From positions 992,001-1,056,000 of the forward strand of contig NZ_LR131273.1 of the NCBI RefSeq assembly GCF_900631615.1: a DNA stretch of 64,000 nt, given 5' to 3'. This DNA is from Tsukamurella paurometabola. GTDB taxonomy: Bacteria > Actinomycetota > Actinomycetes > Mycobacteriales > Mycobacteriaceae. A model generated the notes under the pieces. The model made no database searches, was not told where the DNA came from, and saw only the letters and a program-made list of their open reading frames with translations. A program made the translations under genes and the position numbers. This document shows positions 26,744 to 35,505 of the stretch, in pieces (the stretch's first letter is position 1; every line of letters starts with the position of its first letter).

Positions 26744-27925
26744 TCACTCGGCCGGCTTCGGCGCCGCGTCCTTCTTCTTCGGCACGTCGCGCATCTGGGC
26801 GACCGCCGACGTACGGGAGAGCCCGGCGACCTGCAGGAGGTCGACGATCGTCGAGCGCAGCTGCCCGTAGATCATCACCTCGTTGAGCGACTCGCTCTCC
26901 TCGAGATGCAGCGCGTTGGCCCGCCGCGCGGAGGAACGCAGGACGCGCGCCGCCTCCGCCTGGTCGGGTTGCGTCCCCGGCTCGGCCAGCACCACGTCGC
27001 GCAGGATCTTGAAGGCGTCGGCGAGCCGGCCGATCTCGGTGACCAGCGCGGGGTCGATCTTCTCCCCCGCCTGGTTGGACCCGAGAGCCCGCCGCGCCAT
27101 GACCCGCACGTTGCGTACGGCGTTGTCGAGCGGATCGGCGATGGCCTGCAGCTTGTCCATCCGCTGCCGCGAGCTCCAGAACATCGGCGCGACCTTGGTG
27201 ATCTCGATGCCGCCGGCGAGGTCGCTGGAGAGCTGATCCAGGTCGGGCTGGGTGGCGCGAGCCGTCTCCAGAGCCCACTCGAGCGAGGAGATGTCGCGGT
27301 CCGTCAGTCCGGCGGCGACCGAGGCGGTGACGCGCCGCATGGTGTCGAGCACCTTCGCGGCGTCCTTCCGCGGACGCCGCGCGGGGTTGTTCGGGATGAG
27401 TGCGACGATCACCACGCCGACCAGGCCACCGATGAGGGCGTCGAGCATGCGGGTCCATCCGCCCGTCGAACCGGGCGGCAGCAGCGTCGCGACCAGCACC
27501 GCCGACGACGCCGCCTGCATCGGCACGAGCGGGCCCCGGTCGGCGAGCACGGCGACGGCCATCGCGATCGCGACGACGAGCGCCAGCTGCCACGGCCCGG
27601 TGCCGATCACGGAGATCAGCAGGTCGCCGACGCCGATCCCGACGGTGACACCGCCGACCAGTTCCAGGGAGCGCCGCAGCCGCTGGTTGAGCGAGAGTCC
27701 CAGCGAGATGATCGCGGCGATCGGCGCGAAGAACGGCGAGACGTGGCCGATCACGTCGTTGGCGATGAACCACGCGATGCCCGCGGCGACCGCGCACTGG
27801 AGGATCGGCAGCTTCGCGTTCCAGAGCCGCTTGGTGCGGCTCTGGATCACCTGCGGCAGCGCGTTGTGCCGCCGGACCAGTCGGCTACGCGCCGAGTCCG
27901 AGCGCGCCGGCGGCTTCGGGGTCAC
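26744..27925 (-). CDS. FUSC-family (aromatic acid exporter-like) membrane protein
   Basis: A 393-residue protein with about six transmembrane helices in residues 38-180 (LQCAVAAGIAWFIANDV, PFFAPIAAIISLGLSL, LELVGGVTVGIGVGDLLI, LALVVAIAMAVAVL, MQAASSAVLVATLLP, ALIGGLVGVVIVALIP) and a cytoplasmic helical half (200-370). PFFAPIAAIISLG matches the FUSC/YccS pattern. Related proteins export aromatic acids or are of unknown role. The GTG start lies 41 nt inside the end of the DUF3151 gene, so the two are coupled. The C-terminus is Lys-rich. Confidence 0.8.
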   Translation of the reverse strand: MTPKPPARSDSARSRLVRRHNALPQVIQSRTKRLWNAKLPILQCAVAAGIAWFIANDVIGHVSPFFAPIAAIISLGLSLNQRLRRSLELVGGVTVGIGVGDLLISVIGTGPWQLALVVAIAMAVAVLADRGPLVPMQAASSAVLVATLLPPGSTGGWTRMLDALIGGLVGVVIVALIPNNPARRPRKDAAKVLDTMRRVTASVAAGLTDRDISSLEWALETARATQPDLDQLSSDLAGGIEITKVAPMFWSSRQRMDKLQAIADPLDNAVRNVRVMARRALGSNQAGEKIDPALVTEIGRLADAFKILRDVVLAEPGTQPDQAEAARVLRSSARRANALHLEESESLNEVMIYGQLRSTIVDLLQVAGLSRTSAVAQMRDVPKKKDAAPKPAE

Positions 27926-28304
27926 AGTCGTTCAACAGGTCCAGGCAGCGCAGGTACTCGTCTTCCTCGCCGATCGACTGCGCGGCGCGGGCCAGCGCGG
28001 CCACCGCCCGCAGGAAGCCGCGGTTGTTCTCGTGGCTGTACGGCACGGGACCGAAGCCGCGCCAGCCCTGGCGACGCAGCTGGTCGAGGCCGCGGTGGTA
28101 GCCGGTGCGGGCGTACGCGTAGGCGGTGACGGCCTGGCCGGCTTCGAGCGCCTGCTCCGCGAGCACGGCCCACGCCAGCGAGGAGGTGGGCGCGTCCGCT
28201 GCGACCTCGGCCGCCGGGCGACCCTGGTTCAGCTGGAGTTCCGGCTCTTCGTCGATGTCGAGCAGGACCGGGGGCGGGCCGAGGAGATCTCCGAAGGACG
28301 TCAT
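27885..28304 (-). CDS. DUF3151 protein (Rv0360c-like)
   Basis: A 139-residue helical protein conserved in actinobacteria. Segments are SLAWAVLAEQALEAGQAVTAYAYARTGYHRGLDQLRRQGWRGFGPVPYSHENNRGFLRAVAALARAAQSIGEEDEYLRCLDLLNDCDP. The pattern resembles tetratricopeptide-like helices. ATG 28304 begins the conserved MTSFGDLLGPPP. Located between purA and fba as in M. tuberculosis. Function unknown. Confidence 0.85.
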   Translation of the reverse strand: MTSFGDLLGPPPVLLDIDEEPELQLNQGRPAAEVAADAPTSSLAWAVLAEQALEAGQAVTAYAYARTGYHRGLDQLRRQGWRGFGPVPYSHENNRGFLRAVAALARAAQSIGEEDEYLRCLDLLNDCDPEAAGALGLGA

Positions 28305-28456
28305 TGCTCCAGTGTTCCATGCGGCGCCCGGGGAGGGGAGGACGACGTACGCGGCGGGACAACGCGCCGGTCCCCGCGGGTGCACGCCCGCTAGGGTGTC
28401 AGGTGTTCCGCGTGCGGCGCGCCGCTGCGGAGGAGGACCGGATATCGAACGAGGGG

Positions 28457-30643
28457 ATGGCGGAACCGATGGCGCGGGATGAGAACCGGGGACCCCTGTC
28501 GCGACTTCGTGACCTGCGCGGACGCCTGGCCTCCTGGCCCGCCGCCCCGCTCCACGATCACCAGGCGGATACCGCCGGCACGCTCGGCAGCGCGCCCGCC
28601 GACGCCGTGTCGCCCTCGCACTCCGACTCGCTCGCCAAGCTCGTCGAGGACACGGCGCCCGCGCCGTCGCCCGCCGAGGCCGAGACCAGGGCCATCCCCG
28701 TCGACGGTGCCGCCGCGAACGATGCGGGGAGCGCGGAGGAGGCCGAGGCCGCGACCGGGGCGCCGTCCGAGGCGGAGACGCGGGTGCTGCCCGCTGCCGG
28801 CCGTGCACTGGTCGACGAGGCCGCGTCCGGCGAGGCGGAGGGCGACGGCGCCTCGACCGAAGGTGAGAACGCGGGTTCCGCCTCCGACCGCGAGGACGAC
28901 GCGAGCGGCGACGGCGACGGCGAGGGTGCCGCGGAGGCCGACGCCGGGGGTGCCGCGGAGGCCGACGCCGAGGGTGCCGCCGAGGGTGCCACCGAGGCCG
29001 AGGGCGGCGAGGCGGAGTCGAAGGCTGCGGCGTCGCCCCTGCGGACCGTCGGCCCGGTCGTCACCACGTCGCCCGCCGCCGACGAGACCGAGACCACCGT
29101 GCTGCCCGTCGTTCCGCGACCCAGCACCGCCGAGACCGCGGCCTTCCCCGCGCAGAGCACCGCCGCCGAGACCGAGGCCACGGACGACGAGGACACCGCG
29201 GAGACCGCGGTCGATGAGGAGTCCGCCGACGAGGACACCCCGGAGGAGACGGTCGAGGACGCGGCGGCGACGCCCGACGAGGAGTCCGCCGAGGCGAGCG
29301 ATGAGGACGCCGACGCGGACGCCGACGCCGCTGCGCAGCCGGAGGCGGACGAGGCCGGCGAACCCGAGAGCACCGACGCGGGCGAGAGCGCGGGCGACGA
29401 CGACGCGGAGGACACCGACGGGCCGTCGGTCGCGACTGCCGCCACCGGCGTCGCCGGCGCGGCAGCCGTTGCCGCGGGTGCCGCGGCGCTCACCGACGAC
29501 GACCAGGACGCCGACGACCGGGACGCCGAAGACGAGGCCGCGCCCGAACCCGAGGCCGAGCCCGGGACCCAGGCGGACGCCGACGACGTCGCGATCACCG
29601 AGACCGCCGACGAGGACGACGCGGAGCCTGCCGTCTCCGAGGCCGACCCGGCGACGGACGAGACGGCACCGTCGCCACTGCGCACCGTCGGGCCGGTGGA
29701 GACCACGTCGCCGGAGACGCCCACGGACGACGAGGAGTCCGGCGACGCCGAGGCCGAGCCCGCCACCACCGCCGAGGGCGACGACGAGACCACCGGCGAC
29801 GAGACCACCGGCGACGAGGCCGCGGGTGACGAGACCGCGGGTGACGAGACCACCGGCGACGAGCCCGCCGCGGACGAGGACGCCGACGAGGACGAGCCCG
29901 CTACCGACGACGCGACTGAGACCGCCACCTCGGAGGCGGCGACGACGGCGATCCCTGCTGCCCCGCGGCCCGACCAGGCGACCATCGACACCGAGCAGAA
30001 CGAGCTGCCGGACGCGACACCCGAGACCGAGGCCATCCCGCTGGCGCCGCTGGCGGCCACCCCGGCCGCGGGCGCCGCACCGTCGGCGGCGCAGCCCGGC
30101 CCCCACCTCGGGAAACCCGCTGCGCCCGAGACGCAGCGGCAGTCGCCCGAGTACTACGCGCCGGCGGGCGGACAGGGCGCCCCGCCGAAGGAGCCGAAGG
30201 GCAGGCGGACCCTGTGGATCGTGGCGGCCGCGGTGGTGGCGGTCGTGGTGATCGTCGCGGCGATCGCGCTGCTCGTGCCCAAGTCGGGCTCGGGCTCGTC
30301 GGGCGACCCGCGGCAGCAGGCGGCGAACGCGACGACCTCGTTCATCGATGCGGTGGGCCGCGGCGATCTCCCCGCGCTGCGGGAGCAGACCTGCGGCAAC
30401 GCCAAGGCCTACTACGACGGCCTCGACGACGGCCAGTGGCAGCGGGTCTACGGCAACGCCAAGGCCGACGGACTGCTCCCCGAACTCGACGGTCTGCAGG
30501 CCGTCGAGGTGCGCGGCGACAAGGCCGAGGTGCAGGTCGAGGTGCACTACGCCAACAAGCCCAGCGCGAAGGTGCGCAACACCCTCACGCTGGAGAAGGA
30601 CGCGGACACCTGGAAGGTGTGCACCCGGGTCGGGGCGCAATGA
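28457..30643 (+). CDS. Very acidic single-pass membrane protein with outer DUF4878-like domain (Rv0361-like position)
   Basis: A 728-residue protein. About residues 40-560 are low-complexity Glu/Asp/Ala/Thr, with internal repeats: SPLRTVGPV followed by TTSP occurs twice (29036 and 29675 regions), and a Gly-Asp-Glu-Thr-Thr unit is tandemly repeated near 29785-29865. A transmembrane helix (WIVAAAVVAVVVIVAAIALLV, about 585-607) precedes a 110-residue outer domain with two Cys (EQTCGNAKAYYDG, TWKVCTRVG). So the acidic region is cytoplasmic. ATG 28457 is chosen; GTG 28403, in frame and 5 nt after TAGGGT, is a leaderless alternative adding 18 residues. The M. tuberculosis protein in this position is much shorter. 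Function unknown. Confidence 0.78.
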   Translation: MAEPMARDENRGPLSRLRDLRGRLASWPAAPLHDHQADTAGTLGSAPADAVSPSHSDSLAKLVEDTAPAPSPAEAETRAIPVDGAAANDAGSAEEAEAATGAPSEAETRVLPAAGRALVDEAASGEAEGDGASTEGENAGSASDREDDASGDGDGEGAAEADAGGAAEADAEGAAEGATEAEGGEAESKAAASPLRTVGPVVTTSPAADETETTVLPVVPRPSTAETAAFPAQSTAAETEATDDEDTAETAVDEESADEDTPEETVEDAAATPDEESAEASDEDADADADAAAQPEADEAGEPESTDAGESAGDDDAEDTDGPSVATAATGVAGAAAVAAGAAALTDDDQDADDRDAEDEAAPEPEAEPGTQADADDVAITETADEDDAEPAVSEADPATDETAPSPLRTVGPVETTSPETPTDDEESGDAEAEPATTAEGDDETTGDETTGDEAAGDETAGDETTGDEPAADEDADEDEPATDDATETATSEAATTAIPAAPRPDQATIDTEQNELPDATPETEAIPLAPLAATPAAGAAPSAAQPGPHLGKPAAPETQRQSPEYYAPAGGQGAPPKEPKGRRTLWIVAAAVVAVVVIVAAIALLVPKSGSGSSGDPRQQAANATTSFIDAVGRGDLPALREQTCGNAKAYYDGLDDGQWQRVYGNAKADGLLPELDGLQAVEVRGDKAEVQVEVHYANKPSAKVRNTLTLEKDADTWKVCTRVGAQ

Positions 30644-31143
30644 GCACCCCGTCGGAGGACCCCACCCTCCGCAATCCGCGGCCCGCAGCGAAGCCGGCTC
30701 CGGAGCCGAAGCCCGCGCCGCGGACGGCACCGTCGGAACCGAAGCTCGCGTACTCCGAGGTGCCGGACCGGCCCACCCCCCGCACCGACCGGATCGCGCG
30801 CGGCGCGGGCCGCGTGACGCCGCCCCGGCGCACCGCCACCCCGCCGATGGCGGCGCCGCACCGGATGGCCGCGCGGCCGCACCCGCCGCACGGTGCGGCG
30901 CAGCATCGTCCGCCCGCGCAGCAGGCCCGCGCGCAGCGGGCGAGCCAGGCGCGCCCCGCCCAGGCCCGGCCGGCCGGGCGGGCGCAGGCCGCACCGTCGA
31001 CGCCGCCGGCCCCGCCTGCCGCACCCACCCCGAATCGTGCCCCGGAACGCGCACGGCCGCGGCTCACCGGCCCGGAATGGGCGGCGGCCGCGGCCATGAT
31101 CGTGCTCGTGCTGGCCGTCCTCCTGGGACTGGCCCTGGCCTGA
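30640..31143 (+). CDS. Pro/Ala/Arg-rich C-terminally anchored protein
   Basis: A 167-residue protein whose ATG overlaps the upstream TGA (ATGA). Residues 1-140 are disordered and basic (Pro, Ala, Arg, Gln), with pI opposite to the acidic upstream protein. A C-terminal helix (WAAAAAMIVLVLAVLLGLALA) anchors it with a cytoplasmic tail. Coupled expression of a polyacidic and a polybasic membrane protein suggests that they interact, which is inference only. It ends 1 nt from the convergent fba stop. Confidence 0.7.
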   Translation: MSTPSEDPTLRNPRPAAKPAPEPKPAPRTAPSEPKLAYSEVPDRPTPRTDRIARGAGRVTPPRRTATPPMAAPHRMAARPHPPHGAAQHRPPAQQARAQRASQARPAQARPAGRAQAAPSTPPAPPAAPTPNRAPERARPRLTGPEWAAAAAMIVLVLAVLLGLALA

Positions 31144-31144
31144 G

Positions 31145-32176
31145 TTAGCCCTTCGCGCTGATGGACTTGCCGGCGGAGTGCAGATCGTTGCAGGCCTCGA
31201 CGACGCGCTCGGCCATGGAGGTCTCGGCCTTCTTCAGGTACGAGCGGGGGTCGTAGGTCTTCTTGTTGCCGACCTCGCCGTCGATCTTGAGCACCCCGTC
31301 GTAGTTGGCGAACATGTGCCCGGCCACCGGGCGGGTGAACGCGTACTGGGTGTCGGTATCGACGTTCATCTTCACCACCCCGTAGCTCAACGACTCCTCG
31401 ATCTCACTCTTGAGCGAACCCGAACCGCCGTGGAAGACGAAGGAGAACGGCTTACTCCCGGCCGGCAGCCCCTGCTTCTCCGCCGCGACCGCCTGCCCAT
31501 CGCGCAACACCGCCGGACGCAGCTTCACATTCCCCGGCTTGTACACACCGTGAACGTTGCCGAACGTCGCCGCGAGCAGATACCCGTCCGTACCCAACGC
31601 GTCGACGGTCTTCGCGAAATCCTCATCGGAGGTGAACAACTTGTCGTTGATCTCGTTCTCGACACCGTCCTCCTCACCACCGACCACACCGATCTCGATC
31701 TCCAAGATGATCTTCGCCGCCTTCGCCCGAGCGAGCAGATCCCGCGCGATCTCCAGGTTCTCCTCCAACGGCACCGCCGACCCGTCCCACATGTGCGACT
31801 GGAACAACGGATTCCGGCCGGCATCGACCCGCTCCTGCGAAACCGCCAACAGCGGCCGCACATACGAATCGAGCTTGTCCTTCGGGCAATGATCGGTGTG
31901 CAGCGCGACCGTCACGTCGTACCGCGCCGCAACCACATGCGCGAACTCCGCCAACGCGACCGCACCCGTGACCATGTCCTTGACCCCCAAACCGGAACCG
32001 AACTCGGCACCCCCGGTGGAGAACTGAATGATCCCGTCACTACCCGCATCGGCGAAACCCTTGATCGCCGCATTGATCGTCTCGCTCGACGTGCAATTGA
32101 TCGCCGGATAGGCGTAGCCGCCCTCACGGGCGCGGTCCAGCATCTCCCGGTAGGCCTCGGGGGTCGCGATGGGCAT
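31145..32176 (-). CDS. fba: Class II fructose-1,6-bisphosphate aldolase
   Basis: This 343-residue zinc enzyme cleaves fructose-1,6-bisphosphate in glycolysis and catalyses the reverse in gluconeogenesis. Zinc-binding His residues lie in ALHTDHCPKDKLD, GNVHGVYKPGNVKLR and FSFVFHGGSGS; MNVDTDTQYAF contacts the phosphate. Codons are strongly biased to C-ending forms over much of the gene, as in highly expressed genes. Same position relative to DedA as Rv0363c-Rv0364. Start ATG with GAGGACAG upstream. Confidence 0.96.
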   Translation of the reverse strand: MPIATPEAYREMLDRAREGGYAYPAINCTSSETINAAIKGFADAGSDGIIQFSTGGAEFGSGLGVKDMVTGAVALAEFAHVVAARYDVTVALHTDHCPKDKLDSYVRPLLAVSQERVDAGRNPLFQSHMWDGSAVPLEENLEIARDLLARAKAAKIILEIEIGVVGGEEDGVENEINDKLFTSDEDFAKTVDALGTDGYLLAATFGNVHGVYKPGNVKLRPAVLRDGQAVAAEKQGLPAGSKPFSFVFHGGSGSLKSEIEESLSYGVVKMNVDTDTQYAFTRPVAGHMFANYDGVLKIDGEVGNKKTYDPRSYLKKAETSMAERVVEACNDLHSAGKSISAKG

Positions 32177-32223
32177 GTCTGTCCTCCTGAGCGGTTCGAC
32201 GTTTCAGTGAAAGACTATCGCCC

Positions 32224-34095
32224 ATGGAGCTCGCTGTTGGGCTGGTCGCCCTCGTCGCCACGGTTCTGGTGGTCAGTGCATTCTGTGACCGTCTCGGTCT
32301 CGCGGCACCGCTGGTGCTGACGGTGGTCGGTATCGCCGTCTCGTTCATCCCCGCGGTGCCCGACGTGCCGCTCCACCCCGACGTGGTGCTCCTGGGTCTG
32401 CTGCCACCGCTGCTGTACGCGGCGGCGTCGAAGGCCTCGCTGGTCGACTTCAAGGAGAACATCCGGCCGATCGGGATGCTCTCGGTCGGGCTGGTGCTGT
32501 TCACGGCCGCGGCGGTCGGCGTCGTCACCTCGTACCTGCTCGACATCCCGTTCGCCGCCGGGCTCGCGCTGGGCGCCATCGTCGGGCCGCCCGACGCGGT
32601 GGCGGCGACGGCGGTGGGCCGGCGCATCGGCCTGCCGCGGCGGGTGACGACGCTGCTCGAGGGCGAGTCCCTGTTCAACGACGCCACGTCGATCGTGCTG
32701 CTCCGCACCGCCATCGCGGCGGTCGCGGGCACCATCGGCTTCTGGGAGGTGGTGGGCTCGTTCGCGCTCAGCGCGGTCGGCGGCGTGGTGGTCGGCGTGG
32801 GCGCCGCCCTGCTGATCCGGTTCGCGCTCCGCCGCCTGACCGATCCGGTGCTCACCACCGGCATCAGCCTCATCAGCCCGTGGATCGCGTACCTGCCCGC
32901 CGAGCACATCCACGCGTCGGGCGTGGTGGCGACCGTCGTCGCGGGGCTCATCGTCGCGTACAAGGCGCCCACCGATCAGACGGCGATCGGCCGGATGTCG
33001 GCGCGGATCAACTGGAGCACCATCCAGTTCCTGTTGGAGAACGCCGTCTTCCTGCTCATCGGCCTGCAGATGCGGACGATCTTCGAGGGCGCGGACAACT
33101 CGCCGATCGGCTGGCCGCTCATCATCACGACGTGCATCGCGGTGATGATCACGGTGATCCTCGCGCGCATGGTGTGGTGCGCGCCGTCGGCCCTCATCGC
33201 GATCAAGGTGGACGACGCCAGCGAGCGCCTCTCGGCCGGCGAGACGACGGTGCTGTCGTGGGCGGGGATGCGCGGCGTGGTCACCCTGGCGGCGGCGTTC
33301 ATCCTGCCGCTCGACTTCCCCGACCGGGAGGTCCTCGTCTTCGCCGCGATGGTCGTGGTGGCCGGCAGCCTCCTGATCCAGGGCTCGACGCTGCCCGCGC
33401 TCGCCAAACTGCTCAAGGTGCAGGGGCCGAACGCCCGCACCGATGCTCTGCAACAGGCCGTGGTGATGCGCTCCGCGCTCAACGCCGGCCTCGCGCGGCT
33501 GGACGAGATCGCCGCGAGCCCGGAGAACACCGTGCCGGCCACCGTGCTCGACGGGGTGCGGGAGCACACGATCAACCGCGAGCGCGCCTTCTGGGAGCGG
33601 CTCGGCCCGGACGCCGCGAACACGCCCGCCGCGCAGCTGCGCGCGGTCCGGCTGCAGATGCTCGCCGCCGAGCGCGAGGAGGTGCTGCGGATGCGCGACG
33701 CCGGGCAGGGCGACCACGAGGTGCTGGAGCAGGTGCTGTCGAACTTCGACGTCGAGGAGGCGATGCTGGAGGTCTCGGCGGTGCGCAGCGAGCGGATCGC
33801 GGTGGCGGAGCTGCTGACGCCGCCGTGGGCGCAGGACGAATGTGACCATCTTCGCGTTTCGGACGAATTCGCCGACCCGGTGCCGCTGAGCGAGACCTGC
33901 CTCGAGTGCGTCGAGTCGGGGCAGAACCCCGTCGCCCTGCGACTGTGCCTGACCTGCGGACACGTCGGCTGCTGCGACTCCTCGGAGGGCAAGCACGCGA
34001 CCGTCCACCACGAACTCACCAATCACCCGGTGATCCGCAGCTTCCAGCCCGGGGAGTCGTGGCGCTGGTGCTACATCGACGAACTCCTGCGATAG
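32224..34095 (+). CDS. CPA1 Na+/H+ antiporter with C-terminal UBP-type zinc finger
   Basis: A 623-residue protein. Residues 1-395 are a NhaP/NHE-type antiporter with about 12 TM helices; key motifs are GAIVGPPDAVAATAVGRRIG, LLEGESLFNDATSIVL (the ND motif of electroneutral exchangers) and AGMRGVVTLAAAF. Residues 400-540 form a cytoplasmic helical region. Residues about 558-623 are a ZnF-UBP domain: CLECVESG, CLTCGHVGCCDSSEGKHATVHHELTNHPVIRSF, and the final WRWCYIDELLR. This finger binds free ubiquitin C-termini in eukaryotes; here its ligand is unknown. It begins 47 nt from divergent fba and is followed by two DedA genes. Confidence 0.92.
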   Translation: MELAVGLVALVATVLVVSAFCDRLGLAAPLVLTVVGIAVSFIPAVPDVPLHPDVVLLGLLPPLLYAAASKASLVDFKENIRPIGMLSVGLVLFTAAAVGVVTSYLLDIPFAAGLALGAIVGPPDAVAATAVGRRIGLPRRVTTLLEGESLFNDATSIVLLRTAIAAVAGTIGFWEVVGSFALSAVGGVVVGVGAALLIRFALRRLTDPVLTTGISLISPWIAYLPAEHIHASGVVATVVAGLIVAYKAPTDQTAIGRMSARINWSTIQFLLENAVFLLIGLQMRTIFEGADNSPIGWPLIITTCIAVMITVILARMVWCAPSALIAIKVDDASERLSAGETTVLSWAGMRGVVTLAAAFILPLDFPDREVLVFAAMVVVAGSLLIQGSTLPALAKLLKVQGPNARTDALQQAVVMRSALNAGLARLDEIAASPENTVPATVLDGVREHTINRERAFWERLGPDAANTPAAQLRAVRLQMLAAEREEVLRMRDAGQGDHEVLEQVLSNFDVEEAMLEVSAVRSERIAVAELLTPPWAQDECDHLRVSDEFADPVPLSETCLECVESGQNPVALRLCLTCGHVGCCDSSEGKHATVHHELTNHPVIRSFQPGESWRWCYIDELLR

Positions 34096-34101
34096 CACCG
34101 G

Positions 34102-34107
34102 TATCCT
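34102..34107 (+). promoter_or_regulatory. Leaderless -10 box before the first DedA gene
   Basis: TATCCT ends 6 nt before GTG 34114; no ribosome-binding site is present. Confidence 0.5.
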
Positions 34108-34113
34108 GGTCCG

Positions 34114-34836
34114 GTGCATCTCAACGACCTGACTCTGGCCGCCTCGACCACCATGCAGGCGTTCGCCCTCAAGGACATCACCGATCCGGTGGCGGTCCTC
34201 AACGCCTTCGGCGGCATCGCCCTGGTGGGCCTGCTGCTGGTGGTGTTCATCGAATCCGGTGTGCTGTTCCCGGTGCTGCCGGGTGACTCGCTGCTGTTCG
34301 TCGCCGGCCTGCTGACCGCCGCCGGCACCGGCACCGCGGTCGGCGAGGCCACCTACACGGGCTCGGCGATGTCGCTGCCGGTGCTGCTGGTCGCGACGCC
34401 GATCGCGGCGATCCTCGGCTCCCAGGTGGGCTACTTCATCGGCCGCTTCGGCGGGGAGAAGTTCTTCAAGCCCGACGCGCGTTTCCTCAAGACCAAGTAC
34501 CTCGACGAGTCGCACGAGTTCTTCGAGAAGTACGGCCCCGCCACGCTGATCCTGGCCCGCTTCGTGCCCTTCGTGCGCACCTTCGCGCCGATCGCCGCCG
34601 GCGCCGCGAAGATGCACTACGCCAAGTTCGTCATCTGGAACGCGATCGGCGCCGTGATCTGGGCCGACGGCATCCTGCTGCTGGGCGTCTGGCTCGGCAA
34701 GATCGACTGGGTCCGCGAGAACATCGACAAGATCTTCCTCGGCATCGTGCTGGTCTCGGTGCTGCCGATCGTGTGGGGCGTCGTCAAGAAGTACCTCGCG
34801 GGGCGGCGCGCCGCTGCCGCCGACACCGGCGCCTAG
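34114..34836 (+). CDS. DedA family membrane protein (Rv0364-like)
   Basis: A 240-residue polytopic protein of the DedA/SNARE-associated family. Signature parts are FIESGVLFPVLPGDSLLFVAGLL, GSQVGYFIGRFGGEKFF, FFEKYGPATLILARFVPFVRTFAPIAAGAAKM and a final Arg-rich tail. DedA proteins of this type act in membrane lipid homeostasis; some flip undecaprenyl phosphate or phosphatidylethanolamine. GTG 34114 is probably leaderless. Nine nt before a second DedA gene. Confidence 0.9.
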   Translation: MHLNDLTLAASTTMQAFALKDITDPVAVLNAFGGIALVGLLLVVFIESGVLFPVLPGDSLLFVAGLLTAAGTGTAVGEATYTGSAMSLPVLLVATPIAAILGSQVGYFIGRFGGEKFFKPDARFLKTKYLDESHEFFEKYGPATLILARFVPFVRTFAPIAAGAAKMHYAKFVIWNAIGAVIWADGILLLGVWLGKIDWVRENIDKIFLGIVLVSVLPIVWGVVKKYLAGRRAAAADTGA

Positions 34837-34845
34837 GCCCCGCCC

Positions 34846-35481
34846 GTGCTCGAATTCGTCCAGACCGCCGGACCGGTGATGATCTGGCTCGTCGTGGCCG
34901 GATTCGTGTTCTGCGAATGCGCTTTCATCATCGGGCTGTTCCTGCCCGGCGACTCCCTGCTGCTCACGGCCGGTCTCGCGATGGCCACCACCGGGCATTC
35001 CGCACTGTCGGTGTGGGGGCTCGCGCTCGCCGCCTTCCTCGCGGCGATCGCCGGCAACCACGTGGGCTACGGCATCGGCGTCAAGATGGGCGACCACGTG
35101 CTCGCCAAGCAGGACGGCCGCTACTTGAACGCGCACAACCTGCACCGGGTCAAGGAGCTGATGGACAAGCACGGCTTCCTCTCCGTGCTCATCGCCCGCT
35201 GGATCCCGTGGGTGCGCACGCTGTGCCCGCTGGTCGCCGGCGCGGTCGGCATGGACAAGCGGAAGTTCACCATCGCCTCGGTGCTGGGGTCGCTGATCTG
35301 GGCGCCGTTCCTCCTGCTCGTGGGGTACTACGCCTCGTCGGCGCTGGAGGACTACAAGTGGGTGCTCGACTGGGCGCTGCGCGGCATGATCGTGATGCTC
35401 GTCGTGGGCACGATCGTCGGGATCGTCGGCTACCGCCGGGAGATGTCCAAGCCCAACGTCACCGTCGACCTCGATGACTGA
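34846..35481 (+). CDS. DedA family membrane protein, second copy
   Basis: A 211-residue DedA paralogue: FCECAFIIGLFLPGDSLLLTAGLAM, GNHVGYGIGVKMGDHVL, HGFLSVLIARWIPWVRTLCPLVAGAVGM. It differs much from the gene before it, so it is an old duplication or a distinct subfamily rather than a recent copy. GTG 34846 is the only start that includes the first helix. Probably co-transcribed with the first DedA and followed after 24 nt by the ABC-F gene. Confidence 0.87.
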   Translation: MLEFVQTAGPVMIWLVVAGFVFCECAFIIGLFLPGDSLLLTAGLAMATTGHSALSVWGLALAAFLAAIAGNHVGYGIGVKMGDHVLAKQDGRYLNAHNLHRVKELMDKHGFLSVLIARWIPWVRTLCPLVAGAVGMDKRKFTIASVLGSLIWAPFLLLVGYYASSALEDYKWVLDWALRGMIVMLVVGTIVGIVGYRREMSKPNVTVDLDD

Positions 35482-35505
35482 CGGCGCGGCGCCGGGGCGG
35501 CGGAC

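Noticed and set aside
29700-29900. Repeated GACGAGACC-type units as a noncoding satellite
   Set aside because: They are in-frame codons for Gly-Asp-Glu-Thr-Thr repeats of the acidic membrane protein.
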